53,010 nt of DNA, taken from contig NW_004440113.1 of the NCBI RefSeq assembly GCF_000330505.1, positions 839,496-892,505 of the forward strand. Reading direction: 5' to 3'. Position 1 is the first letter of the stretch, and each line of letters begins with the position of its first letter. The stretch is from Entamoeba invadens IP1 (lineage: Eukaryota > Evosea > Mastigamoebida > Endamoebidae). This document shows positions 30,272-40,358 of this stretch, one piece after another. A model generated the notes under the pieces. The model saw only the letters and a list, made by a program, of their open reading frames with translations. It was not told the DNA's origin and made no database searches. The translations under genes were made by a program, and so were the position numbers.

Positions 30272-31177
30272 ATGAAAAAAACATATGTGTTTGATATCGA
30301 CGGTACTTTGAAAATACCAAAAGAAAAAGAAGCGACGGAAGCAGTCAAAAACGCTTTGAAAAAAGAAGTGGAACAACGAAATGAAATTGTTATTGCCACC
30401 GGCAGACCACTGAAGACAGCGCTTTGGTTCACCGACTCGTTGGACATTCTTCCCATCACAATACTCACGTCGAATGGAAATTTGACTGTCAGAAAATCAA
30501 TAGATACGACAGAGGTATTGTACTATTCGCCACTCAATAAAGAAAAGTGCATTACTGTCGTTCGTGAAATGGGTAGACTCGGGGTTCAGGCGTTTTTGGT
30601 ATTGTGCAATGCACAAAATATTTTGACAGGCAAAACGGACGATAACGTTCGAGTAAGAGATTACATCAGTGCTTTGGACAACAAGGCTAATACTACAGAA
30701 AAAGCAAATGAAGGTGAACCGTCAACACTGACCTTGTCGTCCCAAGATACAGACATTTCCTACGTGCCAGTCGACCCAGAAAAAGTGAAAGAAATGCTTG
30801 ACTACGATATTCTGAACATTCATGTACACCCAAATACAAACGAACAAATGAATCTTGTTATCGAAACTCTCAAACTATTTGATTCAGATGACTTAAAAAT
30901 GGTTCGGTCAAGTGATACAATCGTCGATATCAACGACCCCAAAAACAGTAAAGGGACGTGCCTTGAAAAGTTGGGGTTTGGAGGATTCTGTGTCTATATG
31001 GGCGACTCAGAAAACGATATTCCTGGAATTGAGTGGGCTGTAAAAAAAAGTGGTGTGGGGGTTGCAATGGGAAACGCTTTTGATTCGGTAAAGGAAAAGG
31101 CAAACTTTGTGACAAAGAGTGTTGACGAAGACGGAGTTGTTTTTGCATTAGACTATGTCAACCATTCCTTTAAGTAA
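30272..31177 (+). CDS. HAD-superfamily (Cof-type, IIB) phosphatase
   Basis: 301 residues from ATG at 30272. Motif I is YVFDIDGTLKIP (nucleophile and acid/base Asp), motif II-like IVIATGRPLKTA and LTSNGNLTV, motif IV GFGGFCVYMGDSENDIPGIE and GVAMGNAFDSVKEKANFVTK, the classic Cof/HAD-IIB ending. A ~40-residue serine/threonine/glutamate-rich insertion (KANTTEKANEGEPSTLTLSS) interrupts the cap domain. Such enzymes dephosphorylate sugar phosphates or flavin intermediates; the substrate cannot be read from sequence. It is divergent from Sec63 (172 bp). Confidence 0.9.
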   Translation: MKKTYVFDIDGTLKIPKEKEATEAVKNALKKEVEQRNEIVIATGRPLKTALWFTDSLDILPITILTSNGNLTVRKSIDTTEVLYYSPLNKEKCITVVREMGRLGVQAFLVLCNAQNILTGKTDDNVRVRDYISALDNKANTTEKANEGEPSTLTLSSQDTDISYVPVDPEKVKEMLDYDILNIHVHPNTNEQMNLVIETLKLFDSDDLKMVRSSDTIVDINDPKNSKGTCLEKLGFGGFCVYMGDSENDIPGIEWAVKKSGVGVAMGNAFDSVKEKANFVTKSVDEDGVVFALDYVNHSFK

Positions 31178-31725
31178 ATTGGTGTGAGAGTTTTTATTCT
31201 ATTCTCATTTCATGTTATTTCATTAACTCGAATTCCAAAACAAATAAATTATATCTTTTTAAATAAACATTAGTATATAATATGGTAATCTTTATATTTT
31301 TAAATTTATTTAATTTTTACATAACTTTTTGTTTTATGTTTTTATTTAAAATGTTACAGCTACAATTGGTTATTATAATACTTGTATTATATATTATAGT
31401 TATTGTACCTAATTTAATAAAGACAAGAGTATCTCGAAAATATATCAATATAATAAAGAATATTCTGTTATAATTTAATAAAAAACAATAACCCAAAACT
31501 GAAGAACTGTCTTGTTTTTTATTATAAAACAGGTAATATAATTGATAAAACAGTAGTACTAATAGGGTTTAACAAATTGTGCGCAAAAAAAAGCTAAAAT
31601 GGGAATTGGCTATAATGGTATAACAGCGGAAAAAAACGGCATGGAAAGGGAAAAAAATTGGATAAAACAGTTTTTGGTATTTGTACTTTCCACAATGAAC
31701 GAAGAACTGAAAAACAAAATTGTTG
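31178..31725. other. AT-rich intergenic spacer
   Basis: 548 bp between two plus-strand genes. A 63-codon hydrophobic frame from ATG at 31282 (Ile/Leu/Phe/Tyr-rich) is what AT-rich DNA yields by chance and is not called. No repeat or RNA gene seen. Confidence 0.5.
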
Positions 31726-33344
31726 ATGGAGCAAGGTGGGGCTGTTTTATCGTCAGTAAAGTACGTTGAAGACTATGAGAACATTGGAGACACGTCTTCT
31801 TCCGAAGAGGAAGTGCTGCACGAGCCAACTATAATGGATGCGCTCCCGTTCACAGGTCTGAAAGGTATTTCGTTAATAAGTGTCTTTTCATTGACACTGA
31901 ATGTAATGGTTTGCATATTTATATTTCACGACATTAAGCTAAGAAATAGATTGGGACTGGTGTTTTTGGAATGCCGTTGGCATATCGTGAAGCGGGGCTT
32001 ATTCTTTCGTTGGGGCTGTTACTTGTGTTCTACGTTTTAACATCATTTTCAGCTGTATACATCTTGGAATCGATATCGAGAGTCGGCACGTACTTGAAAA
32101 GAAATGACAAGGATAGTGTTGGTGTTCGACACACAAAGGTCGATGTGTATGACAGCTACGGATACACATCTTTAGCGTCTCACACTTCAGGAAAGGTGTT
32201 TAAAGCAATTATCAACGTAATGATGGTAGTCAACTGCTATGGGGTTTTGTGGAGTTTTGTTGGGACGTCTGTGAATTCTATCGGGACTATGTTTTGGTCG
32301 ATTTACGAAGAACCTCTTCATTGCCCAGTACAAAACCACTTTTCATTGGACTGGCAGTGCCAACTCACGTATTACGGGTCTGAAGCATTGTTTGCGCTTC
32401 TTGTTGTTCCCCTTTCCTTTATGAAATTGGCTTCGCAGACCGTTGTGCAGTTTCTCATGATGAGCTATTGCGTCCTCGTTTTTTGCTTGATGGTGGTGAC
32501 TTGTGTAGTGTCGTTGATAATGGTCGGGCCATTATCTCCAGTTGCACTCTTTGAGTTTTCAGGTTTTGGTACTGTATTTTCACACACTGCATTTGCGCTC
32601 GTGTGCCACATCAGTATTCCCGATATCATTGCCCCAGCAGAGAAGAAAGGGAAAACACACATCCCAATTATCACCTCGATCTTTGTTGCTTCACTCTTTT
32701 ATGGATTGATAGGTGCTGTGTGTGCTTCGACTTTTGGAGGAACAGTGACGACTCCAGTCACATTGAATTGGGGATCATATACTGGTATTGGCTCGGGTTG
32801 GGACAAGGGAAGTACACAGTGGTATGCCTATATCATTCGTTATTTGATTTTGGCGTTCCCCCTTGTGAATTTGACGAGCTCATTCCCAATAGTTGCGCAA
32901 ACAGTTGCTGGAAATATCTGCTCAATGTTCACAAAAGAATTTTTGGAGACGAAGAAAGGGAAGGTTGTGAGATACGTAGCATTGATCACATCGATTATTG
33001 TCCCTTTCATTCTTGGTGGCATCTCATCGTCACTTGAAATGATTTTCAACTTGACAGGTCTGGTGTCGTTTGTACTCGTCTTTTTGGTTCCATGTCTTTA
33101 CCAATTAATGTCGATTAAAATGTTCCACAGCCTCAAGTTTTATAGGTGCTCCTGTTGGTCATACTTCCCTAAAACGCCGTTCTCAAGCATTTTGTCAGCA
33201 CCTATCATTGTACTTGTGGTATTTGCTATTTCATTTGTCTTGTTCATTGTGTCCATTATCGTACTTGTTTTTGACACAATTAGTAAATTTGGAGGAGATT
33301 CATCTGCATTTTCTTCATCTTCATTGTCTTCTGGTTCATTTTAA
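31726..33344 (+). CDS. Amino acid transporter of the AAAP (SLC38-like) family, two exons
   Basis: ATG at 31726; exon 1 (to 31908) encodes an acidic cytosolic tail and the first membrane helix. The 41-nt intron (31909-31949, GTTTGCAT to ATAG, phase 0) lies inside the signature: the splice gives LNVMIGTGVFGMPLAYREAG, matching the AAAP motif N-x-MIGTGVLSLPYA. Exon 2 has about ten further hydrophobic helices (FYVLTSFSAVYILESIS; MMSYCVLVFCLMVVTCVVSL; FSHTAFALVCHISIPDIIAP; YIIRYLILAFPLVNLTSSFP). The tail is Ser-rich. Total 525 residues. It should move amino acids across plasma or lysosomal membrane. The splice inside the conserved motif confirms the intron. Confidence 0.9.
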
Positions 33345-33483
33345 GATCTGATTGATTTATTGTTATGCTATGCTTTTGGCATTTTACTTTTATTATACGT
33401 ATTTAACATTATAGTTATATATTAATATTATTTTTATAATAATTAGAATTATAAAAACTTAAATAAATAGTCGAGTTACAAAG

Positions 33484-34809
33484 ATGGAGGATATTGCTAA
33501 ATCTGACGAGTACGCAGAAAAGATTCGAAAGCTAGAAGAGAAATGGAAGTTCCGTAAAATTCCACTCCCAACAGATGATCGGTTGATTATGTTGCGTTTA
33601 AGAGAAATTGGGGAACCCATCAAATTGTTTTCGGAGAGTTTTGAAGACCGTCGCGAGAGACTTAGAAATTCACTTACGAAGGTTGGCTCCGACCAGGGGT
33701 TCCCACAGTGCGCCTTTCAGGTCAAAAAAGATGAGGAAAGGAAAACTGAACTTCATTACACCGAGGGATGTGAAGAACTTTTGGAGGTGAGGCGGTGGAT
33801 TTTAGTCGACTCAATACTCAGGGCATCCAATAGACACACCGAATTGAAACAAAAGTATTGTTTGGACAATCCAAAAGAACAACTAGGGGTGGATTTCGGA
33901 CATGTGAACAATAAATACAAAGAAAAGTATCGAGTTGTCTCGTCATTTGTAGCAGATGATCTTCGTGTTTTAAAATGCGATGCGAGGGGAAGTGATGTTA
34001 TTACAGGAGGGGGTGACGGTCATGTTAGACTTTTTGATGTGGAAAACGGACAACTTAAAAAAGACTTTGCCACTCCATCACAAATATATTCGTTGCAATA
34101 CAGCCCTGATATTGAGTCTCCGATTGAAGTTGTGTCTGGAGGACAAGATGGGTGCATTAGAATTTTCATGAAAAACACGGGTGAACCGTTGATACTCAAA
34201 GCACATGAAGACCGAGTGAACTCTCTGAATTTTCATCCCTCAGGAAGATTTTTACTGAGCGCATCACACGACTCATTAATCAAAATGTGGGACTTAGAAA
34301 TTGGTGCATGTGTGCTGACACAGACAGGTCATGTGAAACCAGTGAGAAGCGTCGTTTGGCAACAAGATGGTGGGGTATGTGTGAGTGGTGGAGATGACAA
34401 GTATATCAGTATGTGGGATATACGGAGTGGGAAACGTGTTTTGAAATTTGAAGGACACTCAGGCAGCGTCACATCGTTAGATTGGCACTGTGATGGAATG
34501 GTTTTAGCATCCTCATCTGAGGACAACACTGTTAAACTATGGGATGTGAGAATGAAAAAGTGTGGGTTCACAATACCGGCACACAACAATATTGTGATGG
34601 CCACAAAATTCAAAAGTGATGGGAATTATTTGTTGACATCATGTTTTGACCACTCTGTCAAATTGTTTGATGTGAGGAACTGGGAATGGAAAGAAGTAGA
34701 AAGGTTTGAAGCCCATTCCAAAGCAGTCACAGATATCGCGTGGATCAACAATGGTTTTGTTTCGTGTGGACTTGACAAAACACTGAAAGTTTATTTGAAT
34801 ACTGATTGA
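33484..34809 (+). CDS. PRPF4: U4/U6 snRNP protein Prp4 (SFM domain + WD40)
   Basis: 441 residues from ATG at 33484. The N-terminal splicing-factor motif LPTDDRLIMLRLREIGEPIK then LFSESFEDRRERLRN is the SFM domain of Prp4 (VPTDDREVKLRLRALGEPITLFGE... RRERLR). Seven WD40 blades follow with typical GH...D...WD spacing (LNFHPSGRFLLSASHDSLIK MW; GHVKPVRSVVWQQDGG; GHSGSVTSLDWHCDGMVLAS; AHSKAVTDIAWINNG). Prp4 sits in the U4/U6 and tri-snRNP of the spliceosome, consistent with the many introns in this window. Intronless. Confidence 0.95.
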   Translation: MEDIAKSDEYAEKIRKLEEKWKFRKIPLPTDDRLIMLRLREIGEPIKLFSESFEDRRERLRNSLTKVGSDQGFPQCAFQVKKDEERKTELHYTEGCEELLEVRRWILVDSILRASNRHTELKQKYCLDNPKEQLGVDFGHVNNKYKEKYRVVSSFVADDLRVLKCDARGSDVITGGGDGHVRLFDVENGQLKKDFATPSQIYSLQYSPDIESPIEVVSGGQDGCIRIFMKNTGEPLILKAHEDRVNSLNFHPSGRFLLSASHDSLIKMWDLEIGACVLTQTGHVKPVRSVVWQQDGGVCVSGGDDKYISMWDIRSGKRVLKFEGHSGSVTSLDWHCDGMVLASSSEDNTVKLWDVRMKKCGFTIPAHNNIVMATKFKSDGNYLLTSCFDHSVKLFDVRNWEWKEVERFEAHSKAVTDIAWINNGFVSCGLDKTLKVYLNTD

Positions 34810-34861
34810 TGTGTTATTTATTGTTGTGTGAGTAAAAATAACAACGAAATTAAAAATAAAG

Positions 34862-36724
34862 CTAGTTCTTCTTTTGTTTGGATATCATTTTGAGGAGTCT
34901 CAAACGCTCTTGTTTGCAATCACCTGAAATTGGAGAGTTTAGATAGCATTTATAGCAATCAGAAATGAGACAAAGCATAAAGTCTCGCATTTGAAAGTCT
35001 GGTACAACGTATCCCTCTTTTGGTAACAAAGTATCAACAAAACAGGCAGTGCCTTTTTGATAAACTCGGAACGCGTACCCATTCAAATCCTTCCATACTA
35101 TAATTGCTAATTCATCAAGACCGATATTGTCGAGTTGTAAAGGGTGGTCAGTATTATCAAGATAGAGAAGGGTAACCTTTGGGGTCGAGAAAAATATGCT
35201 TCTGTCTTGTTTCCCCATTAAAGCAGATACAAAGAAACCAGCCTCGCACCAATCGTGTTGTGTATAAAAATAATAATCGGTCTGTGACAGTTGCGAAGCG
35301 ATTGAGGAGAAACGTCCCTCCGATTTGATCTTTGTTGCCGATGAAAATGTCATCATGAACTTGTCGAAGTTGGCGGAGTACATCGAATCGTTTGCAACAT
35401 TTGCACAATTGTCTGGTGTAACGCAACGAACAGCAACTTCAAAAGAAGTTGGGGAATTCAGTTCATCGATTTTCCATATTAGAGAATTGATTCCTCCTTT
35501 GTCAATTGGTTTAAACTTGATGTGTGAAGACGAGATCTCAAGACTTGCAGAAATCAAAGACAAGTTGTATGTGCCATTTTTCATGAAAAACTTTTTGTCT
35601 AACACTGCACGACTTTCCCCTTCTTTTGTCTTCAAAGTACAGATTAAGGCGGTGTTCTCCTTGTAAAATTCGAAAGCAAATTCTGGAGGGACTAAGGCAC
35701 CTTTTTTCAAGTCGACGATGGAGAGCAAAGCATAACCTATACATGAATCAAAACCAATAAAGACCTCGGCATCGCGCATAAAAGTCGACCATGGCATGTT
35801 TGGTTGAAAGACAGTTGGCAGAGTAACAATCCCATCTTTTTGTTTATAATTCTTGGTAATTATTTCATAAGATGGGTTGTCCCCTTTAACAGGGATATAT
35901 CCCCACACACGAGTTGGTTGGTCTAAAAATAATTTTTCATTGAAGAGGTTATCGCAGATATTCGAAGGTTTCACTGTTGGAGTCACCAATTTTTTGTCGA
36001 TTTTTAAATTCGAAAGAGAGACTTCCTTGTGAACGGTGAGTAGACTCTGCGATTTGGAAAACTTCTTGTCAAGTTTTCGTTTCTGAGAGACGTTGAGAAG
36101 ATTTTTAAAAGTTGAATCAATTTTAGATAAATCGTCTTCCAAATATGAGTCCAAAATTTCTTTGTAAGTTGGGCACTTGTATTGTAGACGAAGACTTGAT
36201 GGTCGTTTCGACTCCTTTCCTAAATCAATGACAGTAATGAATTCATGAATTGCTTGATAATATGTGTCGTGAGCCAAAATAGACTTATCAATGTATTTCT
36301 TTGGAATGTCGTTGATCTTCTTTAAAAAGGTATCATTATCTTTCTTCTGAGAATCAATTTCTTGTTTGAGCGCAGCAATTTTTTGGGGGTCACACGGTCG
36401 TTTTGGCGCACAGACTGGTTTTGCACCAGGAGCAAAAGATGCTGCATGTGAGTTGATGAAAGTGGTTGTTTCGTTGACTTTCGTGGTTACATTAGAGTAA
36501 ATGGCGTACGATTCTTCGTATTTCTTTTTCTTTGTTAATAAATCTTCGCGCTTCTGGTTGAAAATTTTGGACAGTGTGTTGTAGATCTCCTTGTAACACT
36601 CAAGCCCCAACTGCTCTATACGGAATTTTTCTTTCTCATACTTTTCCGAGTTTCGTAGAAGCTCGATTTTCTTTGAGCGCTCAACGTACTGTGCAAGCTG
36701 CTGATACAACTCGGTAGTGGACAT
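34862..36724 (-). CDS. Hypothetical protein with N-terminal coiled coil (620 aa)
   Basis: The ATG at 36724 (MSTTELYQQLAQYVERSKKI) is preferred; an in-frame TTG four codons upstream is not credible. Residues ~10-180 are helical and charged (REDLLTKKKKYEESYAIYSN; ALKQEIDSQKKDNDTFLKKI) and could form a BAR-like or coiled-coil dimer. Residues ~280-620 are beta-rich and globular (LDQPTRVWGYIPVKGDNPSY; WSTFMRDAEVFIGFDSCIGY; FDKFMMTFSSATKIKSEGRF). No catalytic motif, membrane segment or known fold is recognised. Convergent with Prp4 (52 bp). Confidence 0.8.
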   Translation of the reverse strand: MSTTELYQQLAQYVERSKKIELLRNSEKYEKEKFRIEQLGLECYKEIYNTLSKIFNQKREDLLTKKKKYEESYAIYSNVTTKVNETTTFINSHAASFAPGAKPVCAPKRPCDPQKIAALKQEIDSQKKDNDTFLKKINDIPKKYIDKSILAHDTYYQAIHEFITVIDLGKESKRPSSLRLQYKCPTYKEILDSYLEDDLSKIDSTFKNLLNVSQKRKLDKKFSKSQSLLTVHKEVSLSNLKIDKKLVTPTVKPSNICDNLFNEKLFLDQPTRVWGYIPVKGDNPSYEIITKNYKQKDGIVTLPTVFQPNMPWSTFMRDAEVFIGFDSCIGYALLSIVDLKKGALVPPEFAFEFYKENTALICTLKTKEGESRAVLDKKFFMKNGTYNLSLISASLEISSSHIKFKPIDKGGINSLIWKIDELNSPTSFEVAVRCVTPDNCANVANDSMYSANFDKFMMTFSSATKIKSEGRFSSIASQLSQTDYYFYTQHDWCEAGFFVSALMGKQDRSIFFSTPKVTLLYLDNTDHPLQLDNIGLDELAIIVWKDLNGYAFRVYQKGTACFVDTLLPKEGYVVPDFQMRDFMLCLISDCYKCYLNSPISGDCKQERLRLLKMISKQKKN

Positions 36725-37185
36725 CCCAATTTGCAAAAATTAAAGTTCACAGTTTTTCGTTATTATAAATATTTATCAATTGTCTTTGAATCTAATAATT
36801 TTAATTACCATAAATTATTTTAATTCGAAAAGCTATTGTAAATAGACAAAAAATGATTACTTCAAATGGAATAATAGAATTTTTATTATTTTCTTTTTGT
36901 ATTGTTTTGTTTCTAAAATACTTACTTGCAATCTATTTATATAAAATACAATCCCCTTTTTTTACTTTTAAAATTAAAAAAAAATTAAAGGAATATTCCA
37001 AGTAAAAACAGGAAATAAAATAAAGCCATTTCATTGATAGAAATAAAATTCGAAATTAAATGCTGTTTTTCTCAGTTTGCTATTCATTTACAAATTATAA
37101 AACGACGAAAAAGCACAAATCACCAAACACCATCTGTAAAATAAATTGACTTCAATTGACACTTCACATAAAACACAACAAAAAG
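36725..37185. other. AT-rich intergenic spacer
   Basis: About 460 bp between the start of the hypothetical gene and the end of the Sly1 gene, both on the minus strand. Mostly A/T runs; no gene or repeat is seen. Confidence 0.5.
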
Positions 37186-38898
37186 TCAGTTTAACACAAG
37201 AGAGCTAATTTGCTGCATCAAATTGTCACCGCTGACCATTTCAGTCGTTGCATACATAATCCGCTTTCCACTTTTTTTGGCATAGTTCGAAATGTTCGAA
37301 AACTCAGTATACGAACCGCCTCCAACAACAAAAACGGTGATGTCATCTGACTTCTCGTTTTTGTTTTGCACTTCTGTCTCAGAATCTTCTGGATCAAACG
37401 TTGCGATATCTTCGTTAAGGGTTTTTCCATTTGCAATTGCTTCCACGAGGAGCGTTGCGGGAACCTTTTTATCAGACGGGAGTAACTTTGCGACGGTTCC
37501 AATAACAGTTCCAACAACTTTTGATATCGATAGCCGTGCGGGATTGTCCTTCTTCGAAAGACGAAGAAACTCTTGTTTTTCTTTCAATTTTTCGAAAATT
37601 GGCTTTTCTTTTGTTTCAATATTTTTCTCAGAGAGGAGTTTTTCAAATTCGGTCACATCAAAAGCGTTGAGAAAACAAATGTAATAAAGTCTCAACAAGT
37701 CTCTTGTGTTTGTGAGTTTCTTAGCAAACTCAATGAGCGCCGAATTTTCAATTTTTGATTTCGACATAATATTGTCTTCAAAAGAAAAAAGTAAGTCGAG
37801 TTGTCGACTTTGAACACTGTTGAGAACTTGTCGTGCTAAGTTCGTTTGTAAGTCGATCTCTTCTTCAATTTGCTTTGCTTTCATATACATCATCTCATTC
37901 ATCCCACCATTTCTTTCAAAAAAATCTGTAGTTGACAATTTTATTTCTTCTTTTAAAGTTTCAAGAGTTTTTGTTTCTTTGATGATTCGATCTGCAACAT
38001 CACTTATAATACCCGACTTCGTCTCTTTAAAAATGTCCGACTCCCTGTTTACATATTGCCATTTATCATTAATTTTAATTTTAGTGCCAACACAGTCACA
38101 CGTTTCTTTCACTAATGCTTCATATGACCAACCATGTATAAGTCCCGCAGACATGTCATAATTTCTGTTTGTTAAAATAAGCATCTCTCGATTGTGCTTT
38201 TTCTTCAAAAAGTACTCCGGGTTCTCTTTTTTAAAGCTGATAATGCATGATGTTAGTTCCTTTGCAATAAAATGTTCCATTGTGCCGCTACGCGCTTTGA
38301 TAAGTGGAATTTGTCTCGATGTGTAAATTGATGAAAAAAGGGAGTCTACTAGATATCTGACTACACGTGTCCCCAACACGTTGGAAATATCAGAAGTGTT
38401 ATATACACTATATGAGTTTTTCATTTCAAGCGAAAGTATTGTTGGTTCTAACATCTGAAAGTTACAAAAGCAGTTACAAATTCTTTCAATGGAAGTGATT
38501 GATGAAAATTTTGAGGACTTAGTAAAAAAATTGAGTTGATTCTTTGAGAGGGAATTTGTGAACAATAAGGTAAAAGTATGATACATATGATTTTGTAAAT
38601 CATTCACAATTTTTTCTATGTTAGTTTTTGTTGGTTGGACAAAGTATATTGCATCCACATCACTAATTTGCTGCCTTTCCACTTCAATGTTTCTATACGT
38701 TAGCGTATACCAATAAAAAATAACAAACAATAACATTGTTATATGGCATTTGCGTAAATCAGCAACGACAAAATACATTGAAAGAAGTTGAGAGCAAAAA
38801 TCGTCAAAAACAAGGACCCGCCATTTATCATTCGAAAGAAACCGAACCAAATTTTCTTGTTGCTTCCCTTTCAAACTATAAACTCCATTTAAATTCAT
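37186..38898 (-). CDS. SLY1: Sec1/Munc18-family protein, Sly1 (SCFD1)-like, with a stop-free intron
   Basis: ATG at 38898. The N-terminus WRVLVFDDFCSQLLSMYF and VVADLRKCHITM matches Sly1 (LIYDRFGQDIISPLLSVKELRDMGITL). A 36-nt segment 38693-38728 begins GTTTGTTA and ends GTATAG; it has no stop and keeps frame, so reading through inserts FVIFYWYTLTYR, absent from the family. With it removed, LLNIEVERQQISDVDAIYFV follows, like Sly1 DVPAVYFVMPT. NRNYDMSAGLIHGWSYEALV corresponds to the SM domain-3 entry (DRNVDLITPLLHTWTYQALV), and the C-terminus FVVGGGSYTEFSNISNYAKK is characteristic of Sly1. Spliced length 558. It should regulate syntaxin-5-type SNAREs between ER and Golgi. Confidence 0.88.
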   Translation of the reverse strand: MNLNGVYSLKGKQQENLVRFLSNDKWRVLVFDDFCSQLLSMYFVVADLRKCHITMLLFVIFYWYTLTYRNIEVERQQISDVDAIYFVQPTKTNIEKIVNDLQNHMYHTFTLLFTNSLSKNQLNFFTKSSKFSSITSIERICNCFCNFQMLEPTILSLEMKNSYSVYNTSDISNVLGTRVVRYLVDSLFSSIYTSRQIPLIKARSGTMEHFIAKELTSCIISFKKENPEYFLKKKHNREMLILTNRNYDMSAGLIHGWSYEALVKETCDCVGTKIKINDKWQYVNRESDIFKETKSGIISDVADRIIKETKTLETLKEEIKLSTTDFFERNGGMNEMMYMKAKQIEEEIDLQTNLARQVLNSVQSRQLDLLFSFEDNIMSKSKIENSALIEFAKKLTNTRDLLRLYYICFLNAFDVTEFEKLLSEKNIETKEKPIFEKLKEKQEFLRLSKKDNPARLSISKVVGTVIGTVAKLLPSDKKVPATLLVEAIANGKTLNEDIATFDPEDSETEVQNKNEKSDDITVFVVGGGSYTEFSNISNYAKKSGKRIMYATTEMVSGDNLMQQISSLVLN

Positions 38899-38947
38899 CA
38901 CCAATTCTTTTTTTAAGTTTTTTTTTCAAAATATTATTTTAAAAAAG

Positions 38948-39121
38948 TAGTAGTATATAAATTATGTGGATTTATGACAATAACATTTTTTATCTATATT
39001 TTCTAATAATTTAACTAAAATCGTGAGGGACGCGAATCTGAAAATCTTTTAGTAGTATATAAATTATGTGTATTTATGACAATAACATTTTTTATCTATA
39101 TTTTATAATATTTTAACTAAA
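38948..39121. repeat. Two direct copies of a ~72-bp AT-rich unit
   Basis: TAGTAGTATATAAATTATGT followed by G/TATTTATGACAATAACATTTTTTATCTATATTTT and TTTAACTAAA is present at 38948-39019 and again at 39050-39121, with few mismatches. Copy 1 is followed by TCGTGAGGGACGCG. A third relative lies at 47687, so this is a dispersed family, perhaps element termini. Confidence 0.8.
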
Positions 39122-39158
39122 CGCAAAGCTCACTATTGAATTTAATTATAGATCAATA

Positions 39159-39219
39159 TTTATAGTAAATTTATATTAATGTAGTAATCTAAGTTTTATA
39201 GTAAATTTATATTAATGTA
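39159..39219. repeat. Short tandem repeat, 25-bp copies with 36-bp period
   Basis: TTTATAGTAAATTTATATTA plus ATGTA occurs at 39159-39183 and identically at 39195-39219. It lies just before the ATG of the small plus-strand ORF at 39239. Confidence 0.8.
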
Positions 39220-39238
39220 ATTTTTTATCTTCCTTAAA

Positions 39239-39457
39239 ATGGTTAAAGTTTTATATAATGGTTTAGAAATCGAAAACATAGAAGATAAGATTATTATTAA
39301 AACATTAAGAAATAAAGTATATAACTTTTCTACAAAAGAAGGAAAATATTCTTACACATTTCCAACACCATTTCTACAAAAATATAAAACATTATATTAT
39401 AATTATTCTAATAAAGAATATATAGAAATGTTGTTAACAAGTGTATTGTGGATCTAA
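39239..39457 (+). CDS. Possible small AT-rich hypothetical protein (72 aa)
   Basis: ATG at 39239 to stop at 39457. The sequence (MVKVLYNGLEIENIEDKIII; KEGKYSYTFPTPFLQKYKTL) looks protein-like despite very AT-rich codons (AAA, ATA, TAT). No family is recognised. It lies between the direct repeats and the oppositely oriented palindrome-bearing ORF, and its codon use differs from that of the housekeeping genes, which suggests it belongs to a mobile or acquired segment. Confidence 0.4.
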   Translation: MVKVLYNGLEIENIEDKIIIKTLRNKVYNFSTKEGKYSYTFPTPFLQKYKTLYYNYSNKEYIEMLLTSVLWI

Positions 39458-39570
39458 AGATTCTAACATCTAGCTTTATATTTAAATGTTAATAAGTTTA
39501 TTTATATCTATATTATTTGTGTTTAGATAATACTCTAATATTGGTATTATTTTTGTAGTAATATTATCAA

Positions 39571-40314
39571 TTAATTAATCTTTTTCCAAATTTCCAAATT
39601 TTCAAGTTTATTTTTAATATATTCAATATCTTCATTGTATTTATCTTCTGATTTCTTTACTTTGTAATCAAGATCACTTTTAGTTATTCTGGTTTGCTTC
39701 TTAATTAACGTTTGTTTTCCTTTAATTTTACAAAACACATAACCATTAATATAAATTGTAGCATTTAAATCTTTTGTATTGATTGAGTTAACTTCTGGAT
39801 TATTATTAATATATCTATTGATTTCTTTGTTACATTGTTTTAACATATCTATTACTTTTAAATTGTATTTGTTTATTATCTTCTGTAAAGCTATAATATG
39901 TTTAGAAGTAATATCGGATAAAGTTTCAGCCTTTGGCATGACGCTTTGCTCACCACATCTAAAAGATGTGTCGATGCTTCGCTCAGCCTTCGGCATAAGT
40001 TTCTCGTCAATATAATATTCATCTTCACTCTCATTTGAAGAATAATACATACCAAATGCTGTTTTTGGTGTTGCATCGGAGATTCCGCTTCGCGGTGGAG
40101 CTTTGCTAGAACTTTGTGTCGCTTCTCTTACTTTAATAATTTCAGAAGTATCCATTTGTTTTAATTGGTCCGTCTTTGTAGTTTGATTTGTTTTGTCTGA
40201 AGATAACAAATTTTTGAAAAATGTTTTTAATGAATTTGATTTTGATTGAGAAGTATTGAACTTTGCTGCGTCTGAGACGCCACTACGTGTTACGACTTCG
40301 TTATCTGTACTCAT
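39571..40314 (-). CDS. Unrecognised 247-aa ORF with palindromic GC-richer inserts
   Basis: ATG at 40314. The N-terminal half is polar and contains repeated motifs: TRSGVSDAAKF (start) and PPRSGISDATPK; LMPKAERSIDTSFRCGEQ and SVMPKAETLSDI. The C-terminal half is lysine/asparagine-rich and helical (LQKIINKYNLKVIDMLKQCN; KSEDKYNEDIEYIKNKLENL). The repeated motifs are encoded by short GC-richer palindromic or duplicated DNA in an otherwise AT-rich frame (see 39924-40095 and 40267-40280). No known domain. Its start lies only 44 bp from the pogo transposon end, so its promoter may have been displaced by that insertion. Function unknown; origin from a mobile element is inference. Confidence 0.5.
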   Translation of the reverse strand: MSTDNEVVTRSGVSDAAKFNTSQSKSNSLKTFFKNLLSSDKTNQTTKTDQLKQMDTSEIIKVREATQSSSKAPPRSGISDATPKTAFGMYYSSNESEDEYYIDEKLMPKAERSIDTSFRCGEQSVMPKAETLSDITSKHIIALQKIINKYNLKVIDMLKQCNKEINRYINNNPEVNSINTKDLNATIYINGYVFCKIKGKQTLIKKQTRITKSDLDYKVKKSEDKYNEDIEYIKNKLENLEIWKKIN

Positions 40315-40358
40315 TTATATTAAGATAAAAATAAAAATATATTATTTATACATTACTA

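Noticed and set aside
31282..31473. 63-codon hydrophobic frame between the HAD phosphatase and the transporter
   Set aside because: Ile/Leu/Phe/Tyr-only composition is what AT-rich DNA gives by chance; no family match and no supporting context.
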